Assembly: GCA_964580575.1 (NCBI GenBank)
Contig: CAZOLJ010000105.1
Coordinates: 1-13,708 of the forward strand
Direction: 5' to 3'
Source of the DNA: CAVPDE01 sp964580575
Lineage (GTDB): Bacteria > Desulfobacterota > DSM-4660 > Desulfatiglandales > HGW-15
DNA length: 13,708 nucleotides
In this document: in pieces, positions 5,974 to 12,933 of the stretch
Numbering within the stretch: the stretch's first letter is position 1
Layout of the letters: each line of letters starts with the position of its first letter
Notes under the pieces: model-generated
The model's database searches: none
The model's input: only the letters and a program-made list of their open reading frames with translations
What the model was told of the DNA's origin: nothing
Position numbers and translations under genes: made by a program

Positions 5974-6699
5974 CTATCTCAGGTACGGTGCCCACTGCTT
6001 TGCTGTGTCCCGAATATAGCCGGGCTTCACTCCTTTGACTACCCTGTTGTGCCCTGGGAGGAGAACGTCCACTTCCAGTTCCGCAAGCCGGAGCAGGGAC
6101 TTTGCCAGCACGCTGCCGTCGGCTCCATGAAGGTCAAATCGGCCGATCGCATAGTCTGCATAAACCACATCCCCTGGAATGAGCACCCTCTGGCTCCGTT
6201 CATATAATGCAATGCTTCCTGAGGAATGCCCGGGGATGTGGAGGACCTCCCAGGACAGACCGCCCATACCGAGCGTTTCCCCTTCCTTCAGTTTCCTGTC
6301 CACCTTGAACTTAAAATCCCCGGATTTGAGACCATACTGGCTCTGGCACATGCTGCGAAACATCTCCATGCCATAGAGGCCTCTCTCGTCTCCCTTTTCG
6401 ATGGGATTAGCCTCCTCTTCATGAATCCACAGCTCGGCGTGAGGGATCTGGGCCCTGATCTCCTTGAGACACCCGATGTGATCGAGGTGGGTGTGGGTCA
6501 TGATGATTCTCTTGATGTCCGAAAGCTTAATCCCCAGCTTCTGGATGGCCTGAATCTTGTAGGCGCCCTTGCCCATTAATCCTGCATCCACAATCGACAA
6601 ATCCTGGGAGGAAGGCACCCCCAGCACATAGACGTGAGCGTCCGGGATCATTTCATCCTGTCCCGGTATGAAGTAGACTCCTTTTGTGATTTCCGGCAT
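5974..6699 (-). CDS. Metallo-beta-lactamase-fold hydrolase (glyoxalase II-like)
   Basis: The 241-aa cytosolic protein has a full binuclear metal site: THTHLDH (69-75) gives His69, His71, Asp73 and His74. His158 in IPGHSSGS, Asp177 in IPGDVVYAD and His217 in LLPGHNRVV complete it. VDAGLMGKG near residue 40 is the usual second-strand motif. The fold covers glyoxalase II, lactonases, RNases and flavodiiron proteins; the short length and the GHSSGS motif point to a thioesterase or lactonase-like hydrolase, substrate unknown. No signal peptide is seen. ATG at 6697-6699 has AAAGGA seven bases upstream. The gene precedes sufCB on the same strand with a 157-base repeat-filled gap, so co-transcription is possible but not shown. 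Confidence 0.88.
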   Translation of the reverse strand: MPEITKGVYFIPGQDEMIPDAHVYVLGVPSSQDLSIVDAGLMGKGAYKIQAIQKLGIKLSDIKRIIMTHTHLDHIGCLKEIRAQIPHAELWIHEEEANPIEKGDERGLYGMEMFRSMCQSQYGLKSGDFKFKVDRKLKEGETLGMGGLSWEVLHIPGHSSGSIALYERSQRVLIPGDVVYADYAIGRFDLHGADGSVLAKSLLRLAELEVDVLLPGHNRVVKGVKPGYIRDTAKQWAPYLR

Positions 6700-6760
6700 A
6701 GGCTTTTCCTTTCACTGGTACGGACGCATTAAATGCATTGTCACGATGCTGATCATTCAA

Positions 6761-6804
6761 AATCCCCCCGTCCCCCCTTTAGTAAAGGGGGGCTGGGGAG
6801 GATT
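6761..6804. repeat. C/G-run palindrome
   Basis: CCCCCCTTT (6772-6780) and AAAGGGGGG (6784-6792) form a perfect nine-pair stem. Outer AATCC (6761-6765) and GGATT (6800-6804) extend it across small mismatches. It belongs to the CCCC/GGGG palindromic type also seen at 6981-7029 and 9888-9986. The remainder of the gap 6700-7049 shows no gene. Confidence 0.7.
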
Positions 6805-6954
6805 AATGACAACCTTGTTAATGCCTTTTTACTAGATCTTCGAGGTATACATTTTTCACCATAGACGATTCAGTTTTCTTATTCAAGAGTATTGGCCTGC
6901 CCTAGCAATTCTTTTGATTTTCTGTCCCTTTTATGTTCCATTTCAGTTGGTATG

Positions 6955-6971
6955 AAAACACTCAGTGTTTT
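6955..6971 (+). promoter_or_regulatory. Candidate operator ahead of the four-cysteine protein gene
   Basis: AAAACACT and AGTGTTTT form a perfect 17-base dyad with a one-base centre, 79 bases before the start codon at 7050. Its size and symmetry fit a dimeric repressor site. I found no convincing -35/-10 pair next to it. Confidence 0.35.
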
Positions 6972-6980
6972 GAAATTCGG

Positions 6981-7029
6981 CCCCCTCACCCTGCCCTCTC
7001 CCCCAACTTGGGGGAGAGGGGAAGGGGGG
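6981..7029. repeat. Palindromic repeat CCCTCTCCCCCAA type
   Basis: CCCTCTCCCCCAA (6994-7006) and its exact complement (7008-7020) surround a single central base. Outer CCCCC (6981-6985) can pair with the G-run at 7024-7029. It ends 20 bases before the next start codon, just upstream of its ribosome binding site, so the hairpin would sit in the leader of that mRNA. Confidence 0.75.
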
Positions 7030-7049
7030 AATGGGAAGGAGGATCCGTC

Positions 7050-7472
7050 ATGGACAGAGAGCAGATCTCCAAGTTGATCCAGAGAAGACTGGGCCTGGAA
7101 GACCAGGAGTTCCAGCCCATCAAGGACAGCCCCAAATTCCAGCGCCTCTTCGAAAACCTTGCTACCGGCTCCCGTTACAAGCTGGTGGCTGAGGTGGTGG
7201 AATCCAAAGGCTGCCACTCGGGCCATGTGAAGGGCCAGAAACTCGTCTTCGACTCCAGCGGCAATCTCCTGACGCGCGAAGCTCCGGAACGGGTCTGCGC
7301 CTTCCTGATGCCCCATCTGACCGTGATGATCAACACCTTCTTTGAAAACATCCTGAACGGCAGGGACCCGAACGAAGTGATGTTCAACCGGACCGGGTGC
7401 TATGACGTGGGGCCGGCCTGCGGGGGATGGGGTCGTGTCATCGTCGAGATGCGCGCCGAACCTCGATCCTGA
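7050..7472 (+). CDS. Small four-cysteine protein, TIGR04076-like, function unknown
   Basis: The 140-aa protein begins at ATG 7050 with GGAGG seven bases upstream. The frame stays open further upstream, but that part only translates the palindromic repeat. After a variable N-terminus (1-40) comes YKLVAEVVESKGCHSGHVKG with Cys55, then ERVCAFLMPHL with Cys83, and FNRTGCYDVGPACGGWGRV with Cys117 and Cys124. The spacing recalls the small TIGR04076 proteins of anaerobes, which have a CxxGH-like element, a CPWA/CAFA-like element and a C-terminal Cys before a strand. The four cysteines could bind metal or an Fe-S cluster, but this is inference. There is no signal peptide or membrane segment. It stands alone, convergent with the next gene. 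I cannot assign a reaction. Confidence 0.72.
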   Translation: MDREQISKLIQRRLGLEDQEFQPIKDSPKFQRLFENLATGSRYKLVAEVVESKGCHSGHVKGQKLVFDSSGNLLTREAPERVCAFLMPHLTVMINTFFENILNGRDPNEVMFNRTGCYDVGPACGGWGRVIVEMRAEPRS

Positions 7473-7491
7473 AGATTTCCATTCCAGGATC
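7465..7491. repeat. Hairpin between convergent genes
   Basis: GATCCTG and CAGGATC form a perfect seven-pair stem with a 13-base loop. It overlaps the stop codon of the rightward gene and lies 48 bases from the end of the leftward one. It may act as a weak two-way transcription stop; there is no T-run. Confidence 0.3.
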
Positions 7492-7538
7492 AGGCAACGG
7501 CTGCTTTGTGGATTTCCGAACCAGCGATCCGAGCGAAA

Positions 7539-8837
7539 TCACGGAAGGGTAACATGCCAGAAGAGCGCCTCAGGGGATGTTCTCTTCTGCAGGACCTTGG
7601 ACTTGACCCGCTTGAGCTTATCGTCTTTTTCGAAGTTTCTTTCCCGCACTTCCATTTCCATGTTCACGCCGCCGAAGGTCACAGGGAAATACCAGTAGGT
7701 GCCCTTTCCGTCCTTCCCTTTGAGAAAGGCTTCCTGGTTGACAACGCAGCCCTCCATGGAATCGGGCATGGGAGTCGCCGTCTTGATCGCATACTGGCTG
7801 AGAAAGACGTTCATGTCCAGGCCGACTCTCTCGGCGGCTTGACGAAACCGCATGGCTTCGAGCACGGCCTTCAGGTGGTAAAGGTTTCTCAGATCCGAAT
7901 AGGGAGCCACTTGTTCGGCCAGCCGGGGAAAGGCACCGGAGAAAGCCTTTGCATAGGCCATGGCGACCGGGTCGTCTTCATCGACGTCAAAAAGCTCTCC
8001 TGAAGAGGCGCCCATCTGCTGTTCAGTGAAAAGCACGATGGGGCAGGCTGCGGTCCACACGATGCCCTCATCTTCCGTGTAGGCAGGAAATTCTTTCTCC
8101 ACATTGAACCAAAACCGGTTAAAGGACATCCCCGAAGGAATCTTGTCCTCGCCTTGCGCGATTCGCTGCTGAGCATCCGAGACCTTCATGTCCAGATAGG
8201 AGTTGACGCCCGAGATTTTCAGAACCCCGAGAGAGACCTTCTTCATGTGATAATCCGCATCAATCATGATGTGGGCATGTCGGGAATCTTTAGGCACGCC
8301 TCCGACTCGTACCATCTGGGGCCCCCAACTGGCCTTGACCTGCTGGATCATGCGCTTGCCCTGCTCGGGCGTTTCCACCTTGCCGTACTGCTCGTTGGTC
8401 CGTTGAATGGCCAGAATGTCTTCCCTTCTCGGATCCAGAGAGCAGGAAACCGCTTCAGTGGCCCCTCGCCATATACTCCTCATGGCCACCACCAGTTCAT
8501 CGAGGTGAAGTGGAGAACCGCCTCCAACCGGTTTTCCTATGAGGATGACATCCTGGCTCGCTTCGTCAACGAGGAAGCTCTCGAATTTCGTTATGCCGCA
8601 AAGGGTGGCCAGTTCTCTTGGCACGGACGCTCGGGAGGATAGGCAGTCCGCAGCTTTCTTGGACAGCACGCGCAAGGACATGGCGATGTAGCTGCCGTCA
8701 TAAGATGGCGCCCCATCTGAAGCCTCGGCCTCCCGGCTGTTAAACAAGCCCAAGGACATTTGCCAGATAAAAAGGAAGAGGCACACACAAACCGCCGGTC
8801 GAAACCCGCACTTAGCATGTTCTCTTTGCTGAACCAT
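7539..8837 (-). CDS. Exported DUF1598-like protein of unknown function
   Basis: The 432-aa protein starts at ATG 8837 with GAGGTG six bases upstream. Residues about 11-39 form a Sec signal peptide with hydrophobic core AVCVCLFLFIWQMSLGLF and likely cleavage after AEA (37-39). The mature part resembles DUF1598: a segment like FLVDEASQDVILIGKP (88-103), LHLDELVVAMRSIW (110-123), then SCSLDPR (131-137). VGGVPKDSRHAHIMIDADYH (178-197) with SLGVLKISGVNSYLDM and FNRFWFNVEKEF follow. I recall DUF1598 mainly from Planctomycetes, with no known activity. The IDADYHMK stretch is the most conserved-looking part. No partner gene is adjacent. The leader appears interrupted by a palindromic element. The gene call is secure; the family call is moderate. 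Confidence 0.75.
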   Translation of the reverse strand: MVQQREHAKCGFRPAVCVCLFLFIWQMSLGLFNSREAEASDGAPSYDGSYIAMSLRVLSKKAADCLSSRASVPRELATLCGITKFESFLVDEASQDVILIGKPVGGGSPLHLDELVVAMRSIWRGATEAVSCSLDPRREDILAIQRTNEQYGKVETPEQGKRMIQQVKASWGPQMVRVGGVPKDSRHAHIMIDADYHMKKVSLGVLKISGVNSYLDMKVSDAQQRIAQGEDKIPSGMSFNRFWFNVEKEFPAYTEDEGIVWTAACPIVLFTEQQMGASSGELFDVDEDDPVAMAYAKAFSGAFPRLAEQVAPYSDLRNLYHLKAVLEAMRFRQAAERVGLDMNVFLSQYAIKTATPMPDSMEGCVVNQEAFLKGKDGKGTYWYFPVTFGGVNMEMEVRERNFEKDDKLKRVKSKVLQKRTSPEALFWHVTLP

Positions 8838-8870
8838 GGATTCACCTCAATTCTGTTTTTTTGGATCAGC

Positions 8871-9086
8871 CAAATAAATTTCAGGTGATGCGTTCGTAAA
8901 AAGTCACAAAGCACCTTTCCGTTCGCGGTTCGATACCCCTTCGAGGTGCTCAGGGCGGTGAGCTTAGTCGAACCGCTCACCACGAACGGAATATCAGGCA
9001 CTTACACTCGTCTTAAGGCGTTCGTCCTGAGGTATCGAAGGGCTAACGCGACTTTTTACGAGTCCATCAAATAAATTTTAGGTGAT
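8871..9086. mobile_element. MITE-like 168-bp element with 12-bp inverted ends and 19-bp flanking repeat
   Basis: TCGTAAAAAGTC (8894-8905) and GACTTTTTACGA (9050-9061) are perfect terminal inverted repeats. CAAATAAATTTCAGGTGAT (8871-8889) recurs with one change at 9068-9086, four and six bases outside them, like a target duplication, although 19 bp is long for one. Inside, TTCCGTTCG/CGAACGGAA (8917-8925, 8983-8991) and CGGTTCGA/TCGAACCG (8926-8933, 8968-8975) make a branched palindrome. GCGTT/AACGC (9018-9049) encloses a further copy of the TTCGTCCTGAG..TCGAAGG type. No ORF or transposase is present, so movement would need help in trans. It lies in the leader of the DUF1598-like gene. Confidence 0.65.
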
Positions 9087-9114
9087 TTTAGTATAATTTG
9101 TTAACGTTTGTCAA
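9085..9114 (-). promoter_or_regulatory. Leftward promoter reading toward the DUF1598-like gene
   Basis: On the minus strand TTGACA (9109-9114), an 18-base spacer and TAAAAT (9085-9090) form a good sigma70 promoter pointing at the gene ending its 5' side at 8837. The -10 box overlaps the outer direct repeat by two bases. Removing the element and one repeat copy would put the start codon about 55 bases from the transcription start. Confidence 0.5.
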
Positions 9115-9135
9115 GTTTCAGCAAAGTGAACATCC

Positions 9136-9171
9136 TTGACAAATATCAGCATCATGATAAATATTTATCAT
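9136..9171 (+). promoter_or_regulatory. Toxin-antitoxin promoter and 18-bp palindromic operator
   Basis: TTGACA (9136-9141) is a perfect -35 box. The perfect 18-bp palindrome ATGATAAATATTTATCAT (9154-9171) covers the place where the -10 box must lie (TAAATA at 9158-9163 or nearby). This is the usual arrangement for autorepression by an antitoxin or toxin-antitoxin complex. The -35 box is also one arm of a nine-base inverted repeat with the leftward promoter (9107-9115 and 9135-9143). Confidence 0.65.
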
Positions 9172-9190
9172 AATTAATTAGGAGGTCTAC

Positions 9191-9454
9191 ATGCCGCAGA
9201 TCAGACCGATATCCGATCTTCGAAATCGGGCGAACGAGATTTCCGACCTGTGCCACAGCCAGGATGAGCCGGTGTTCATCACCAAAAACGGCAAAGGGGA
9301 TCTGGTCGTGATGAGCCAGGTTCACTATGAGCGGCTGCAGAGTCTTGTTGAACTCTATCAGAAGCTCGGAGAGTCCGAAGCTCTGGATGCCTCTGGTGAG
9401 ACTGGAATCACGCATCAGTCGATGATGCGTCGCCTGAGGGAAAAAGCGAAGTGA
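9191..9454 (+). CDS. Type II antitoxin, Phd/YefM-like
   Basis: The 87-aa protein starts at ATG 9191 with TAGGAGG five bases upstream. The N-terminal half has the Phd/YefM DNA-binding fold pattern: IRPISDLRNRANEISDLCHS (4-23), then DEPVFITKNGKGDLVVMSQVHYERLQ. Strand-helix elements of this kind bind the operator. The C-terminal 40 residues (LYQKLGESEALDASGETG onward) are the flexible part that would wrap the toxin. It overlaps the toxin start by four bases, so the two are made together. A palindromic operator lies just upstream. The partner is ParE/RelE-like, as is common for YefM-type antitoxins. Confidence 0.9.
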   Translation: MPQIRPISDLRNRANEISDLCHSQDEPVFITKNGKGDLVVMSQVHYERLQSLVELYQKLGESEALDASGETGITHQSMMRRLREKAK

Positions 9455-9756
9455 GCCCTGTCTTCACGATCCGATACCTGTCAACGGCCCAGCGTGACCT
9501 GATCGAGATCTTCGAGTACATAGGAAAAGATCGGCCTGGGGCGGCCTCGGGTCTGCTGGAAAAGTTCGACAAGTCCATTGCAGCCCTTGCCGCGAATCCG
9601 GAGCTAGGGGTTACTCCAAAAGACGAGCGGCTGAAGAGACTGGGATATCGGATACTGGTCGTCGACAAATACCTCGTCTTCTACGTGCTGAAGCCGAAGA
9701 CGGTGCAAATCCGTCGCGTGATTCACGGCGCGAGAAGATACACTTTCTTGCTGTAG
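9451..9756 (+). CDS. Type II toxin, ParE/RelE superfamily
   Basis: The 101-aa protein starts with GTG in a GTGA overlap with the antitoxin stop. The family pattern is complete: an N-terminal strand FTIRYLSTAQRDLIEIFEYI with the two-helix hairpin (5-24), DRPGAASGLLEKFDKSIAAL (27-46), then PELGVTPKDERLKRLGYRIL and a final strand pair VDKYLVFYVL and IRRVIHGARR. Family members inhibit gyrase (ParE) or cut ribosome-bound mRNA (RelE). RRVIHGARRY near the end is frequent in ParE-type proteins; the RelE catalytic set cannot be confirmed by eye. The frame looks intact. Two stacked hairpins 40 bases on may end the transcript. Confidence 0.9.
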   Translation: MSPVFTIRYLSTAQRDLIEIFEYIGKDRPGAASGLLEKFDKSIAALAANPELGVTPKDERLKRLGYRILVVDKYLVFYVLKPKTVQIRRVIHGARRYTFLL

Positions 9757-9797
9757 GACGCGCTTGTCATCGGGAAACATCTCGATAGATGGATAAG

Positions 9798-9849
9798 TGA
9801 GGCTCCACCCGCAGAGCGGGTGGCCTCATGAAGCCCCCTCAAAGGGGGC
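9798..9849 (+). terminator. Two tandem hairpins after the toxin gene
   Basis: The first is TGAGGC plus CACCCGC pairing with GCGGGTG plus GCCTCA (9798-9828), a 13-pair stem with a two-base bulge and an AGA loop. The second is GCCCCCT pairing with AGGGGGC (9833-9849) around CAA, followed by ACTTTATTG. The T-run is poor, so termination is only likely. Paired GC hairpins like these also occur at ends of IS200/IS605-type or REP elements. Confidence 0.45.
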
Positions 9850-9887
9850 ACTTTATTGCGCAGCTTGCGAAGACTTCAACAATACCT

Positions 9888-9986
9888 CCTCCCCCTTGAC
9901 GGGGGAGGCAGGGTGGGGGTGGAAAAGAGGATCATGAAACAACATCACTCTAACCCCCTCCCCTAACCCCTCCCACCAGGGGAGGG
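9888..9986. repeat. C/G-run palindromic repeat cluster
   Basis: CCTCCCCC (9888-9895) pairs with GGGGGAGG (9901-9908). CCCTCCCC (9956-9963) pairs with GGGGAGGG (9979-9986). The gap from 9757 to 10058, just over 300 bases, holds only these palindromes and the tandem hairpins, with no ORF I trust. Confidence 0.65.
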
Positions 9987-10058
9987 AAAAAGGGATCGGT
10001 AGAACCTATCCGGCTCTTCCACCAGAGGTGGAGGGTTTAGTCACAACTAAGGAGATAC

Positions 10059-10764
10059 ATGAATCATGGAATGNNNNNNNNNNNNNNNNNNNNNNNNNNN
10101 NNNNNNNNNNNNNNNNNNNNNNNNNNNNNNNNNNNNNNNNNNNNNNNNNNNNNNNNNNNNNNNNNNNNNNNNNTGGGTGAAACGGGTGGGCGCTTACGCG
10201 AATGCGAAGAGCATCAAGATGAAAACCCTGGAGGAGCTGATCGAACTGCGGAAGAACGGGCTTGGCATTCTCTACTACGGCGTGGAAACGGGCGATGACG
10301 ACCTCCGCAAAAAGATCACCAAGGGGTCGGATGCCAGAACCTGCATTGAAATGGGGCGGAAAGTCATTGAAGCGGGAATCAAGCTCTCGGTGACCGTGTT
10401 GCTGGGAATTGCGGGCAGAGCGGGTTCCATGAAGCACGCCAAAGCAACAGGCGAGCTCTTGAGCGCCATGGACCCGAACTTTGTGGGAGCCCTCACGGTC
10501 ATGCTCATTCCCGGCACCCCTCTCTACGAGGACTTCGTCAACAAGAAATTCGAGCTCCCTGACGAAAGGGAAATGCTCATGGAGCTGAGGGAGATGATCC
10601 GACACACCAACCTGAGCCGGGGGCTCTTCTATTCAAACCACGCTTCCAACTACTTGCCGGTCAAGGCCAGACTTCCTAACGGAAAACAGGATGCCCTCGC
10701 CTTGATCGACCGGGCCTTGAAGGGAGAAGTCGGCCTCAGACCGGAGTGGATGAGAGCTTTATAG
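10059..10764 (+). CDS. Radical SAM protein, interrupted by an assembly gap
   Basis: ATG 10059 (MNHGM) has AAGGAG behind it with normal spacing. After the N-run, 196 residues follow to TAG. VGAYANAKSI, ELRKNGLGILYYGVETGDDD, KKITKGSDARTCIEMGRKVI, AGIKLSVTVLLGIAGR, GALTVMLIPGTPLYEDF and SNHASNYLPVKARLP match the C-terminal two thirds of a common radical SAM family of roughly 290 aa (Elp3/MiaB/NifB-type barrel). LRPEWMRAL is a typical end. The CxxxCxxC cluster motif would lie in the missing part. The frame of 10059 joins the downstream frame only if the missing length is a multiple of three, which 100 is not, so the gap size is a placeholder. The substrate is unknown. The gene stands alone. Confidence 0.8.
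10074..10173. other. Assembly gap, 100 N
   Basis: Exactly 100 undetermined bases, a conventional scaffold-gap length. The family length suggests that about 270 bases are really missing. Confidence 0.95.
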
Positions 10765-10823
10765 CACCCTCTCAAGAGACTGCACCTGCCTCTTACTCCT
10801 GACGCCGCTTCGCTCCATGCTCC

Positions 10824-12872
10824 TCACGCTTTCTTGATGCTGCACTGGAGTGATTTCATGTCAGGATATCCCATGATGGGCTCCCGACATTGAACATCGG
10901 TCAGCAGATTGGCATTCGCATCTCCCTCCCACCCGTGAGGCACCAGGACGACTCCGTCGGCTACTCGCTCATCCACCCCGGCCTTCATTTTGACCCAGCC
11001 CCGGTTCGTCTCTATGATCAGGGCATCCCCGTCTTCAATGCCGAATCGCTTAGCCGTTGAAGGGCTGATCTCGGCCATGGGCTCCGGGTAGAGCTTGCGA
11101 AGGGCTTCAACATTGCGATGCTGGCTGTGTGTGTAATAGAGGTTGCGGCTGCCGGTCGACAGGATCAGCGGGTACTTTGCGAGGAACTCCTTTTTGCCCC
11201 GCTTCGGCCCTCTTTCCGGCTCCAGGAAAGTGGGTAAGGGATCAAATCCCACCTTTTCGAAAGCTTCGCTGTAAATCTCGATTCGTCCTGAGGGAGAACG
11301 GAACAGCCCTTCCTTCCGTTCATAGCTTTTCGGGCTGTAGAGCACTCCTTCTGGTTTCTCCTTCAGAAGGGTGTCAAAGGAGAACCCCGAGGGCGCCAGT
11401 TCATAAGCCACCATCTCCTCTTCCGTTTTCCATGGGAACATGTCCTCCAGGCCCAGCCTCTTGCCCAGTTCTGTGAAAAACTTCCACTCCGACCAGCTTT
11501 CATGGAGGGGCTCGATGCATTTTTTCCTCAGCATCATGAAAGGAAGGCAGTGGCACACGTTGTAGGTGTAGGCCACTCCCCACTTTTCCAAATGGGAGCA
11601 GGCCGGGAGCACATAGTGGGCTTCTTTTGCCGTCTCTGTCATGAAAAGATCGTGGACCACGAGGAGGTCCAGTTTTCTAAAGGAATCCCGGAACGCATTG
11701 CTGTCCGGCATGGACACAAGAGGATTCCCCCCTGCCACAAGAAAAGCTTTGAGCTTCTCCGGGATGCTCTCCGGAACAACGGTCACCACCCCATAGGGGC
11801 TTTTCTTGCCCCACATTTCAAAAAAAAGGGGATACTGGTCTGACCCCACGGGATCTCCCTCCACGCCTAGTCCCACGCTCCCCAACCGTGGAGGTGGGCT
11901 GGTGACCCATCCTCCGGGCACATTGATGTTCCCGGTGATCGTCTGAAGGACGGAGAAGGCACGGCTGTTTTGAGTGCCGTTGGCTGTCTGGTCGTGGGTG
12001 CAGGTGCCCTGGAAAATGCTCGCTCCCTTGGTGTTTGCAAAAAGCCTGGCCAGCTTGCGGATGTCCTCCGCCGGCACCCATGTAACCTCCTCGGCCCACT
12101 CAGGAGTATACGTCTTCACATGCGGCACCAGCCTCTCAAAGCCGAAGGTGTGCTGCTCGATGAATTCTTTGTCATAAAGGCTTTCAGTGATGATCACGTT
12201 CATCATGGCGAGGGCCAGGGCGCCGTCCGTACCCGGCCTGATCCGTAAATACATATCCGCCCTGTCCGCAATGGGAATGCGCTTGGGGTCTATGACGACC
12301 AGCATCGCTCCTTTGTCCAGGTTTTTCTTCAGGCTGAACTTGAGAGGAAAATCGGATTGATCCGGGTTGTGTCCCCAGAGGATATAGAGATTGGAGTCCA
12401 TCTCTTCCACCGGGTATCTTCCGAAGGTCATTTGCCTGACCCGGATGCGCATCCTGTAGCACACGCTCTCCACGGAAAAAAAATTGGGTGAGCCATAGGC
12501 TGCCTTGAACCGCTGAACCAAACCGGCCATCTCGAGGTTTTCCACACCGATGGACCCGCTGAACACACCCAGGACCTGAGGCCCGAAACGTTGCTTGAGA
12601 TCCTGGAGTTTCTCTGAGATCTCATCCAGGGCTTGATCCCATGAGATCTCCGTAAAACCCCCGTTCACCCGCTTCAGGGGTCTCTTCAGCCGTTCAGGAT
12701 TGTAGATGGTCGCAAGGGCATTGGCCCCCTTTGGGCACAGACGTCCCCGATTCAGGGGATGAGATTCCAGGCCCCTGATCTTCACCGCTTTCCCGTCTTC
12801 GACAGTCACTCTGCACCCGCAGCTGTGATAGCAAAGCGTGCAATCGGTCATTATTTCTTTCACGTCACCCAT
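10824..12872 (-). CDS. Molybdopterin oxidoreductase, DMSO reductase superfamily
   Basis: The 682-aa protein binds one [4Fe-4S] cluster through CTLCYHSCGC and RLCPKG (Cys11, 14, 18 and 46), then a bis-pterin Mo or W cofactor. Cys138 in VESVCYRM is the likely metal ligand. ILWGHNPDQSDF, VVIDPKRIPIADRADMYLRI, RPGTDGALALAMMNVII, GNINVPGGW, FLVAGGNPLVSMPDS and the C-terminal LSTGSRNLYYTHSQHRN are the usual cofactor-binding stretches. There is no Tat signal and no ferredoxin or membrane subunit beside it, so it may be a soluble single-subunit enzyme, as acetylene hydratase and some related hydratases are; the substrate cannot be read from the sequence. The start at ATG 12870-12872 has GAGG eight bases upstream. 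ATG at 12878 adds two residues but is too close to it. Confidence 0.88.
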   Translation of the reverse strand: MGDVKEIMTDCTLCYHSCGCRVTVEDGKAVKIRGLESHPLNRGRLCPKGANALATIYNPERLKRPLKRVNGGFTEISWDQALDEISEKLQDLKQRFGPQVLGVFSGSIGVENLEMAGLVQRFKAAYGSPNFFSVESVCYRMRIRVRQMTFGRYPVEEMDSNLYILWGHNPDQSDFPLKFSLKKNLDKGAMLVVIDPKRIPIADRADMYLRIRPGTDGALALAMMNVIITESLYDKEFIEQHTFGFERLVPHVKTYTPEWAEEVTWVPAEDIRKLARLFANTKGASIFQGTCTHDQTANGTQNSRAFSVLQTITGNINVPGGWVTSPPPRLGSVGLGVEGDPVGSDQYPLFFEMWGKKSPYGVVTVVPESIPEKLKAFLVAGGNPLVSMPDSNAFRDSFRKLDLLVVHDLFMTETAKEAHYVLPACSHLEKWGVAYTYNVCHCLPFMMLRKKCIEPLHESWSEWKFFTELGKRLGLEDMFPWKTEEEMVAYELAPSGFSFDTLLKEKPEGVLYSPKSYERKEGLFRSPSGRIEIYSEAFEKVGFDPLPTFLEPERGPKRGKKEFLAKYPLILSTGSRNLYYTHSQHRNVEALRKLYPEPMAEISPSTAKRFGIEDGDALIIETNRGWVKMKAGVDERVADGVVLVPHGWEGDANANLLTDVQCREPIMGYPDMKSLQCSIKKA

Positions 12873-12933
12873 GTTCATACCCTCACTGCTTTCTGTCCTC
12901 TTCTTGCCACCGTTTCAACATTCCAGTCTTTTC

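Noticed and set aside
6933..7049. N-terminal extension of the four-cysteine protein
   Set aside because: It only translates the palindromic repeat, and the ATG at 7050 has a much better ribosome site.
10006..10605. 199-aa leftward ORF across the N-run
   Set aside because: It is antisense to the radical SAM gene and depends on reading through undetermined bases.
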